Shown here: positions 7,640 to 13,487 of the stretch, in pieces
Layout of the letters: each line of letters opens with the position of its first letter
Position numbering within the stretch: the stretch's first letter is position 1
NCBI GenBank assembly: GCA_937911935.1
Contig: CALDQH010000076.1
Location: 1-13,487 of the forward strand
Source: an uncultured Bacteroidales bacterium
GTDB lineage: Bacteria; Bacteroidota; Bacteroidia; Bacteroidales; Paludibacteraceae
Direction of reading: 5' to 3'
Length of the DNA: 13,487 nucleotides
The notes under the pieces: generated by a model
Told to the model about the DNA's origin: nothing
Seen by the model: the letters and a program-made list of their open reading frames with translations, nothing else
Database searches by the model: none
Position numbers and translations under genes: made by a program

Positions 7640-10052
7640 GATATTTCCAAAGCACTTTGAACAAAAAATAGAGTTTGACAAGGTAAAACTCCTTATCAAG
7701 GGGCATTGCGTTGGCATGCACGCCAAAGAAATTATCGACAACTTGCAATTTAGTTGTAAATTGGACGATATTATTGAGACTGCTTCGCAAACCAACGAGT
7801 TTTGTACCATTTGCCGCGAAGAAAGCGATGCTTTTCCTGTAGAAGGTTATTTTGACACACGCACCTACCTAAAACGCATTGCCACCGAAGGTACCTACCT
7901 ACTCGAATCGGAATTGTTTGAACTCTATCGTTCGCTACTAACCATCAAGCGCATCGTACAGTTTTTTAGTGTAAAAACCGAGGAGGAGTATCCATTTTTA
8001 AAGAAAAAATGCACCGAAGTAAATGCTTTCCCCGAGGTTAGTCGCTACATAGACGGTATTTTGGATAAGTTTGGGCGTATCAAGGATCATGCTTCGGAAA
8101 ACTTAGCACAAATTAGACGACAAAAAATACAAATAACAGCATCGGTATCCAAACTGATGGCAAACATCATCCGTCAAGCACAACAAGATGGTTATTTGGA
8201 TAAAGATGTAACACCATCGTTGCGCGATGGACGTTTGGTTATTCCCATTGCCCCTGCCTTTAAACGCAAGTTGGGTGGCATTGTACACGACGAATCGGCC
8301 ACGGGAAAAACGGTTTATGTCGAACCTGGCGCCGTGGTAGAGGCCAACAACCAAATTAGGGAATTAGAAGCCGACGAAAAACGTGAGGTTATCAAAATTT
8401 TAACGGCTTGTAGCGATTTTATGCGCCCCTACCTACCCGAGTTGGAACTATCTATGTTATTCTTGGCAGAAATTGACAGTTTGCGCGCCAGGGCTTTGTT
8501 TGCTATTCGCATCGGGGCTACATTGCCTCAAAGCTGTCATAAGCCGATGCTTGCTTGGGAGAGCGCAACACATCCTTTGTTATACCTTTCGCTACGCGAG
8601 CAAGGCAAAGAAATAGTTCCATTAGACATTGCACTTAGCCAAGAAAGACGCATCTTGCTTATCTCTGGACCCAATGCTGGGGGTAAATCGGTTTGCCTCA
8701 AAACCGTTGGTCTGCTCCAATACATGTGGCAATGTGGCTTATTGGTACCCATGATGCCCCATAGTACGATGGGCATTTTTGAACATATTTTTATCGATAT
8801 TGGCGACGAGCAATCGCTCGAAAACGATTTGAGTACCTATAGCTCGCACCTAAGCAACATGAAATATTTTCTGCGACATGGCAACCACAAAACCTTGCTT
8901 TTGATTGACGAGTTTGGTAGCGGTACCGAGCCACAAATTGGGGGAGCCATTGCTCAAGCCGAACTAGGTTGCTTTAACGACCAAAAATGCTTTGGCGTTA
9001 TCAACACGCACTACACCAATTTAAAACACTTTGCCTCGCAAACACCTGGATTGGTAAACGGAGCCATGCTCTACGACCGCCATGAAATGCGTGCTCTGTA
9101 CCAACTTTCTATTGGCAACCCAGGCAGCTCGTTTGCCATCGAAATTGCTCGCAAAATAGGATTACCCGAGCAGGTAATCGAAAAGGCATCGCAAATTGTA
9201 GGCAGCGAGCACATCGACTTTGACAAAAACCTACAAGACATTGTGCGCGACAAGCGTTATTGGGAAAGCAAACGTCAGCAGGTAAAACTAAAAGAAAAGA
9301 AAATAAACGAGGCGGACAGAACCTTGCAAGAGCAACTGCAAAGCATTGAACGTCAACGCAAAGAAATTATTCGTCAGGCTAAAAACGAAGCCAAACAATT
9401 GTTGGCAGATGCCAATGCCACCATCGAAAAAACCATCAAAGACATCAAAGAAGCCAAGGCCGACAAAGAAAAGACCAAGGCCATCCGCCAACAAATAGAG
9501 CAAGAGAAAAAGGCATTGCTCAAAGAAGAGGAGCTAAAGCCCAAACACGCCCAAAGTAAGGGCAAGCATCCTGTATCAGAAGTACCTACTTTGCAAGTAG
9601 GCGATGCGGTAACATACGGCGACAACGTGGGAGAGATTATTGAAATTAAGGGTAAAAAAGCGGTGGTTGCCATGGGACTGATGCGCTTAAATGTTGTACT
9701 CTCCGAACTTACCAAAGCCTCTCGCAAGCAAGTTCGCCAACAAGAACAGCGTAGTCAAACACCCGTTTGGAGCAAGGGTGACAATACGCTTCGTGAACAT
9801 CAGCTAAAGTTTAAAACCCAAATTGATGTGCGTGGCATGCGTGCCGACGAGGCGCTTCAAACCATTATGTACTACATAGACGACGCCATCATGATGGGGG
9901 TATCCTCGGTGCGCATTTTGCACGGCACAGGTACAGGTGCGCTCAAACAAACCATCCGTCAATACCTTTACACCGTACCCCAAGTGCGCAGCGCCAAAGA
10001 CGAACACGTTCAGCTAGGCGGTGCCGGCATCACCGTGGTAGAATTAGGATAA
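7638..10052 (+). CDS. mutS2: Endonuclease MutS2
   Basis: MutS-family ATPase with a C-terminal Smr nuclease domain, 804 residues, usual for the family. MutS2 is known as a suppressor of recombination that acts on branched DNA, and in some bacteria it also acts on collided ribosomes. Layout: clamp and lever helices up to about 300; the ATPase with Walker A GPNAGGKS (344-351) and Walker B LLLIDEFGSGTEP (420-432); a charged coiled coil at about 530-640 rich in Lys, Glu and Gln; a small KOW-like barrel around VGDAVTYGDNVGEI; and the Smr domain from IDVRGMRADEA (729-739), a variant of the LDLRG signature, to HGTGTGALK (762-770). No MutS N-terminal mismatch-recognition domain is present, separating it from MutS1. 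It is last in the operon, with its start abutting the heptanucleotide array. A hairpin follows 3 bases after its stop. Confidence 0.96.
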   Translation: MIFPKHFEQKIEFDKVKLLIKGHCVGMHAKEIIDNLQFSCKLDDIIETASQTNEFCTICREESDAFPVEGYFDTRTYLKRIATEGTYLLESELFELYRSLLTIKRIVQFFSVKTEEEYPFLKKKCTEVNAFPEVSRYIDGILDKFGRIKDHASENLAQIRRQKIQITASVSKLMANIIRQAQQDGYLDKDVTPSLRDGRLVIPIAPAFKRKLGGIVHDESATGKTVYVEPGAVVEANNQIRELEADEKREVIKILTACSDFMRPYLPELELSMLFLAEIDSLRARALFAIRIGATLPQSCHKPMLAWESATHPLLYLSLREQGKEIVPLDIALSQERRILLISGPNAGGKSVCLKTVGLLQYMWQCGLLVPMMPHSTMGIFEHIFIDIGDEQSLENDLSTYSSHLSNMKYFLRHGNHKTLLLIDEFGSGTEPQIGGAIAQAELGCFNDQKCFGVINTHYTNLKHFASQTPGLVNGAMLYDRHEMRALYQLSIGNPGSSFAIEIARKIGLPEQVIEKASQIVGSEHIDFDKNLQDIVRDKRYWESKRQQVKLKEKKINEADRTLQEQLQSIERQRKEIIRQAKNEAKQLLADANATIEKTIKDIKEAKADKEKTKAIRQQIEQEKKALLKEEELKPKHAQSKGKHPVSEVPTLQVGDAVTYGDNVGEIIEIKGKKAVVAMGLMRLNVVLSELTKASRKQVRQQEQRSQTPVWSKGDNTLREHQLKFKTQIDVRGMRADEALQTIMYYIDDAIMMGVSSVRILHGTGTGALKQTIRQYLYTVPQVRSAKDEHVQLGGAGITVVELG

Positions 10053-10055
10053 GTC

Positions 10056-10072
10056 GCTTTGCTTCGCAAAGC
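10056..10072 (+). terminator. Hairpin after mutS2, possible terminator
   Basis: Perfect 7-base stem GCTTTGC / GCAAAGC with loop TTC, starting 3 bases after the mutS2 stop codon. No run of T follows, so it is not a classical intrinsic terminator. It may still block the transcript end or work with the second hairpin at 10111, because the two genes here converge. Confidence 0.45.
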
Positions 10073-10074
10073 TC

Positions 10075-10106
10075 TGGTGATGCGGTAATTTGGTGATTTG
10101 GTGATG
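10075..10106. repeat. Octanucleotide repeat array, 4 units
   Basis: Four head-to-tail 8-mers: TGGTGATG, CGGTAATT, TGGTGATT and TGGTGATG, sitting exactly between the two hairpins of the convergent gap. Unit 1 and unit 4 are identical and unit 3 differs by one base. No function can be read from it. Confidence 0.7.
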
Positions 10107-10110
10107 CGAT

Positions 10111-10125
10111 ACCCGCGTAGCGGGT
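10111..10125 (-). terminator. Hairpin after the DUF2490 gene, possible terminator
   Basis: Perfect 6-base stem ACCCGC / GCGGGT with a 3-base loop, 14 bases beyond the stop codon of the minus-strand DUF2490 gene. No T-tract follows on the minus strand. It is the second of two GC-rich hairpins in this 87-base convergent gap, which fits a bidirectional termination region. Confidence 0.4.
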
Positions 10126-10139
10126 TATACCATATTGTT

Positions 10140-10898
10140 TTAAAACACAAATTTGTATTTGATGCCGATGTTATGGTTAAGACCGTTTTCGTGGGCGCGG
10201 ACGATGGTAGCGTCGGTATAAGAGACTTCTTGACCCATGTTGTGCTCTAACAGGTAATAAAAATCGAATTTATTGTGTGCATCAACACTCCACTCTACCC
10301 CTACAGAGTAGCGCAAGCGATTAATCCAAGAGGTGTTGTACTCTACATTTTTTAGGGGATTAAACATTTCTACACTTGCGTAAGGTTTTACGGGTTTATC
10401 GATAAAAGAATAATCTACCTTAAAACGTGTTCTGAATACCCATTCTGGGTTCACTTCTTCTAAGGGATTGGTTTCGGCATCCAAATAGGTTACTTCGGGC
10501 ATGGCACGTAACGATAGACCCCAATTGTTTACGCTGCAACTTCCTGTAACGTGCAAACGACCACGATGACGATATTGCCATTGTTCTACAGCATCGGCAC
10601 CTTTATACATGGCATGAAACGAATAACTTGCCCCCACCTTGATGTACTTATACACCTTATACGAAATATCGAGGGTGGTATATAAACGATCTAAATTAGA
10701 AGACATGTTTTTTAAACGCACCTCTTCTGCTAATGACAAGGATAGGTTCTTTACGGGTTTCCACTCGGCAGACACCTCAAAACGGGTTCTAAAATCATTA
10801 GAAAGTTCGTCGTATTGGTCCAAAACAGGCAGGTTGTTTGCAAACAAGGTGGTTGCGCCTGCCAAAAACGCGCATAAGGCTAATAATCTGGTTTTCAT
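10140..10898 (-). CDS. DUF2490 family outer-membrane beta-barrel protein
   Basis: Predicted outer-membrane protein of 252 residues, a usual DUF2490 length. A Sec signal peptide is clear: Lys and Arg at positions 2-4, a hydrophobic core (5-18) and a likely signal peptidase I cut after LFA (about residue 20). The mature part shows alternating polar/hydrophobic strands rich in aromatics, such as FRTRFEVSAEWKPVKNLSLS, repeated R-x-R-x turns, and ends in Phe (KYKFVF), the terminal aromatic that outer-membrane barrels use for BAM-mediated insertion. The biological role of the family is unknown. The gene is separated by a 152-base, hairpin-rich gap from the upstream kinase-like gene and converges with mutS2. 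A sequence TACATTGA about 50 bases upstream on its strand only weakly resembles a -7 box, so how it is transcribed is unclear. Confidence 0.8.
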   Translation of the reverse strand: MKTRLLALCAFLAGATTLFANNLPVLDQYDELSNDFRTRFEVSAEWKPVKNLSLSLAEEVRLKNMSSNLDRLYTTLDISYKVYKYIKVGASYSFHAMYKGADAVEQWQYRHRGRLHVTGSCSVNNWGLSLRAMPEVTYLDAETNPLEEVNPEWVFRTRFKVDYSFIDKPVKPYASVEMFNPLKNVEYNTSWINRLRYSVGVEWSVDAHNKFDFYYLLEHNMGQEVSYTDATIVRAHENGLNHNIGIKYKFVF

Positions 10899-10912
10899 AG
10901 GGGTTTATTTGT

Positions 10913-10931
10913 TCAACCCGCAATGGGTTGA
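10913..10931 (-). other. Hairpin in the DUF2490 upstream region
   Basis: Perfect 7-base arms TCAACCC and GGGTTGA around a 5-base loop (GCAAT), 14 bases upstream of the DUF2490 start codon. In the mRNA it would sit just before the translation start, so it could influence initiation; this is inference. Confidence 0.5.
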
Positions 10932-10953
10932 GGTTTTTCTGGTTTTCAATGTA

Positions 10954-10976
10954 CAGGCCTTGCTGCGCAAGACCTG
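10954..10976 (-). other. Second hairpin in the DUF2490 upstream region
   Basis: Arms CAGG-c-CTTGC and GCAAG-a-CCTG pair over nine positions with a single C/A mismatch and a 3-base TGC loop. It is the middle of three hairpins in this gap. It carries no T-tract and no recognisable protein-binding motif. Confidence 0.5.
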
Positions 10977-10992
10977 CTTATTATTTGGGTAC

Positions 10993-11010
10993 AACCCTCT
11001 GACGAGGGTT
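10993..11010 (-). terminator. Hairpin downstream of the cytidylate-kinase-like gene, possible terminator
   Basis: Perfect 7-base arms AACCCTC and GAGGGTT around a 4-base loop (TGAC), about 40 bases past the stop of the minus-strand kinase-like gene. A competing short hairpin, GGGT-ACA-ACCC (10987-10997), shares the AACCC arm, so the two cannot form together. No T-run follows, so termination is only a possibility. Confidence 0.4.
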
Positions 11011-11050
11011 TGGGTGTTGGCGGCGTGTACACCATACAGGCATCAACACA

Positions 11051-11716
11051 TCAACGGGCAACCGCATCTATATAATTCATCACCAATTGAGCGGCAGCTT
11101 CTATGCCTACTTTAGAGGTATTGATACATAATTGGTACGAGTCGGCACTACCCCATGTTTTTTCGCTGTAAAAATTGTAGTAAGAAGAACGCATCTTATC
11201 TACTTTTTTTATCAAATTAGCAGCTTGCTGGGCATCTATGTTTTCGTACTCCATAATGCGTTTTACCCTATCGTCCATATCGTACTCGGCTACACGACGA
11301 ATGCGGTCGTCATCGTCGGATGTAATAAATACCGACACCAAAGGTTGGTGCTGACGCAATACATAATCGGCAATACGCCCTACAATAACACAAGGTCCTT
11401 CGGAGGCTATTCGCCTGATGGTTTCGCTTTGCATCGCAAACAACGAATCGCCCGATAGCATATCACGGTTTGTGGTAGAGAAAAGCGTGCTAAGCGACCA
11501 TCCTCCTAACAAAGACGAATTAGGGTAATTGTTGGTGCACTCATCGCAAGTAGAGAACACCTCGTTACAAATACCTGTTTCGTGCGAAACACGGTTAATT
11601 AGTTCTTTGTCGTACAAGGGTATGCCGTATTTTTCGGACAATATTTTTGCCACACCTCTGCCACCACTTCCAAATTGACGACCAATAGTAATGATTAACG
11701 ATTGTGTCTCTTTCAT
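11051..11716 (-). CDS. Cytidylate-kinase-like P-loop protein
   Basis: A 221-residue protein of the cytidylate-kinase-like (Cytidylate_kin2) type. The phosphate-binding loop is GRQFGSGGRGVA (12-23), followed by ILSEKYGIPLYDKELINRVS, the usual family lead-in. The C-terminal half has R-x-K-R-I-M-E-Y (lid-like) and SSYYNFYSEKTWGSADSYQLCIN, typical of this subfamily. True nucleotide-monophosphate specificity is unproven: these proteins are distinct from housekeeping Cmk and their substrate is unknown. Three cysteines (50, 57, 60) cluster just after the P-loop helix. Its start overlaps the MATE gene stop by four bases (ATGA), implying translational coupling to the transporter. Confidence 0.85.
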   Translation of the reverse strand: MKETQSLIITIGRQFGSGGRGVAKILSEKYGIPLYDKELINRVSHETGICNEVFSTCDECTNNYPNSSLLGGWSLSTLFSTTNRDMLSGDSLFAMQSETIRRIASEGPCVIVGRIADYVLRQHQPLVSVFITSDDDDRIRRVAEYDMDDRVKRIMEYENIDAQQAANLIKKVDKMRSSYYNFYSEKTWGSADSYQLCINTSKVGIEAAAQLVMNYIDAVAR

Positions 11717-13059
11717 GCAGGTTTTGTTTTAAGTTCGCGAATCAATTTTATAATCATAACAGCTACTACCAATGCCGACAATCCATCTGCCATAGGCAAA
11801 CTATACCAAATTCCATCTGTGCCCCAATACATAGGTAAAATAAGCAAAAACGGAATCAAAAACAACAATTGACGTGTAGTAGATAGGAATATGGCAATTT
11901 TGGCTTTACCGATGGATTGGTACAAGTTGGTACACACCATCTGAAAACCAATCAAGGGCAACAAACTGGTTAAAATGCGTAATCCGTAAGAACTCAACGC
12001 ATTCAATTCTGCATCGGTCGAGAACATGGACACAATCCATTCTGGGAAAAATTGACACAACAACCAGCCTATCGCACCAAATGCCACCACACAACACATC
12101 GTATATCGGAAAACCTCTAATACACGATTGTACTTTTGAGCGCCATAATTATAGCCAGCTATGGGTTGCATACCTTGGTTAAAGCCCATGTTCATCATCA
12201 CAAAAAAGAAAACAATACGGTTGTCGATACCATAAGCAGCCACATGCATATCGCCACCATGGGTTTGCAAACCTGTATTGATAAGCGTAACCACAATACA
12301 AGCTAACGCATTCATGCAAAAAGGAGCTAAACCGATAGACAGAATTTGTCCTGAAATTTTAGAGGAGAAATGCAAAATCTCTTTTTTGAGTTGTAAAACC
12401 GAAGTGGGTTTTAAGAAATAGCGCATCACCATAGCAAGGCCAATGGTTTGTGCCAAAATAGTGCCAATCGCTACTCCCCTAATGCCCCAATGTACAACAA
12501 ATACAAACAAGTAGTTGAATACAAAATTGAGGGCAACGGTAAGCAAAGTAACATTCATCGCCTCACGCGGATGACCCGACGAACGTAGCACACTATTTAA
12601 ACCCAAATACAGGTGCGTAATGATATTGCCTGCCAAAATAACCTCCATGTAATCGCGGGCATATCCAATGGTATTATCGCTGGCACCAAAAAAGTACAAA
12701 ATGGGATCTAAAAAAAGGAGCGAAACCAGCATAAAAAGCAAGCCAATACCCACATTGAGCAAAATAACATTACCCATAGCGTGGTTGGCAGACTTATAAT
12801 CTTGCTGTCCTAATTTTACGGACACAACGGTAGATGCGCCTGCCCCTACCATCGCCCCAAAAGCAGCACCCAGATTCATAAATGGGAAAGTTGCCGACAA
12901 ACCTGCCAAGGCCATCGAACCGATTCCATGACCGATAAACATGCTATCCATCATGTTGTACAGCGAACTGGCTGTCATGGCAATGATAGCAGGTAGCGAA
13001 TAATGCAACAAAAGGGAACCAATACTTTTGGTTCCCAATGTTAAAGGTTTTGTTGACAT
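11713..13059 (-). CDS. MATE family multidrug/sodium antiporter
   Basis: A 448-residue inner-membrane efflux transporter with about twelve hydrophobic helices in two homologous halves. The first half has SSLYNMMDSMFIGHGIG (31-47) and the loop GAGASTVVSVKLGQ (72-85); the second half has the matching NQGMQPIAGYNYGAQKYNR. MATE proteins export cationic drugs, metabolites or dyes in exchange for sodium or protons; the substrate cannot be told from sequence. It begins 7 bases after the nadC stop and ends overlapping the kinase-like gene by ATGA, so nadC, the transporter and the kinase-like gene form one operon. Confidence 0.95.
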   Translation of the reverse strand: MSTKPLTLGTKSIGSLLLHYSLPAIIAMTASSLYNMMDSMFIGHGIGSMALAGLSATFPFMNLGAAFGAMVGAGASTVVSVKLGQQDYKSANHAMGNVILLNVGIGLLFMLVSLLFLDPILYFFGASDNTIGYARDYMEVILAGNIITHLYLGLNSVLRSSGHPREAMNVTLLTVALNFVFNYLFVFVVHWGIRGVAIGTILAQTIGLAMVMRYFLKPTSVLQLKKEILHFSSKISGQILSIGLAPFCMNALACIVVTLINTGLQTHGGDMHVAAYGIDNRIVFFFVMMNMGFNQGMQPIAGYNYGAQKYNRVLEVFRYTMCCVVAFGAIGWLLCQFFPEWIVSMFSTDAELNALSSYGLRILTSLLPLIGFQMVCTNLYQSIGKAKIAIFLSTTRQLLFLIPFLLILPMYWGTDGIWYSLPMADGLSALVVAVMIIKLIRELKTKPA

Positions 13060-13066
13060 ATAATAA

Positions 13067-13487
13067 TTATACGGCTTTAAAACTCATATCAAGGCTCTTA
13101 ACCGAGTGAGTAAGAGCACCTACCGATACAAAATCTACACCACATTCGGCATAGGTACGCAAGGTGTCAAATGTAATACCACCCGACGATTCTACTTCGT
13201 AACGTCCGCCAATCATATCAACGGCTTTTTTGGTATTTTCGGGGGTAAAGTTATCTAACATGATGCGGTTAACTCCGCCTACACGCATAACACGTTCCAA
13301 CTCCTCAAAGTTACGAACCTCAATTTCTATTTTAAGGTTTTTGCCTTTTTCTTGGCAGTATTTTTGAGCCGAACGAATGGCATTTTCGATACCACCTGCA
13401 AAATCAACGTGGTTGTCTTTTAGCAAAATCATATCGAAAAGACCAATGCGGTGATTGGTGCCACCACCAATTTTAACGGCTTCTTTT
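13067..13487 (-). CDS. nadC: Nicotinate-nucleotide pyrophosphorylase (carboxylating), 5' end missing
   Basis: Quinolinate phosphoribosyltransferase: makes nicotinate mononucleotide, CO2 and pyrophosphate from quinolinate and PRPP in de novo NAD synthesis. The C-terminal half (about 139 codons, of roughly 280 usual) is present, and the frame stays open to the right edge. The substrate-binding signature KIGGGTNHRIGLFDMILLKD is followed by NH, then EIEVRNFEEL, MLDNF, ESSGGI and VSVGALTHS, which together form the ordered strand-end motifs of the alpha/beta barrel. An internal Met 18 codons from the edge is not the true start, because the conserved GGGTNHR lies upstream of it. The gene is 7 bases before the MATE gene. 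Confidence 0.96.
   Translation of the reverse strand, partial: KEAVKIGGGTNHRIGLFDMILLKDNHVDFAGGIENAIRSAQKYCQEKGKNLKIEIEVRNFEELERVMRVGGVNRIMLDNFTPENTKKAVDMIGGRYEVESSGGITFDTLRTYAECGVDFVSVGALTHSVKSLDMSFKAV

Noticed and set aside
9374..9727. A 117-codon minus-strand frame inside mutS2
   Set aside because: It mirrors the coiled-coil and KOW-like part of MutS2, giving a Ser/Ala/Leu-rich sequence without recognisable features.
11025..11032. GTGTACAC palindrome as an operator
   Set aside because: An 8-base palindrome is expected by chance at this scale, and it lies in a gap without a defined promoter.
10639..11115. A 158-codon plus-strand frame covering the DUF2490 5' end and the hairpin gap
   Set aside because: It is antisense to the signal peptide region and spans the palindromes; no promoter or family resemblance was seen.
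13067..13432. A 121-codon nadC beginning at an internal Met
   Set aside because: The frame continues to the right edge and encodes the conserved GGGTNHR motif upstream of that Met, so the gene is partial rather than short.

Overview
This 13.5 kb window looks like ordinary chromosomal sequence from a Bacteroidota bacterium, probably of the order Bacteroidales. Three things point there. Promoter-like sequences match the Bacteroidota pattern TTTG / TAnnTTTG. Shine-Dalgarno sites are mostly absent. The gene types also fit: MutS2, a TrkA/TrkH pair, a THUMP-like methyltransferase, a DUF2490 outer-membrane barrel, and a methylmalonyl-CoA epimerase next to a carboxyltransferase. No species can be named from this.

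Left block (1-2553, minus strand): a MraY/WecA-superfamily glycosyl-1-phosphate transferase, then methylmalonyl-CoA epimerase (mce), then the carboxyltransferase subunit of a methylmalonyl-CoA decarboxylase / propionyl-CoA carboxylase (mmdA type), which runs off the left edge. The last two act in the succinate-propionate pathway. A 174-base divergent region (2554-2727) carries a promoter-like box on each strand and an inverted repeat.

Central block (2728-10052, plus strand): six tightly packed genes that look like one operon: a Yip1-like membrane protein, smpB (ribosome rescue), trkA and trkH (potassium uptake), a SAM-dependent methyltransferase with a THUMP-like tail, and mutS2. Gaps are 9, 0, -1, 1 and 26 bases. 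The last gap is filled by a heptanucleotide repeat array.

Right block (10140-13487, minus strand): nadC (NAD synthesis, cut by the right edge), a MATE transporter, a cytidylate-kinase-like protein overlapping it by ATGA, and a DUF2490 outer-membrane protein. The DUF2490 gene is flanked by five small, mostly perfect hairpins, two at its 3' side and three in its 152-base upstream gap. The 87-base gap where it converges with mutS2 also holds an octanucleotide repeat array.

I saw no CRISPR array, tRNA, rRNA, insertion sequence or phage gene, and no clear new multi-gene system. The most unusual material is non-coding: three unrelated microrepeat arrays (units of 7, 7 and 8 bases) and the hairpin cluster. 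No gap between genes exceeds 300 bases.
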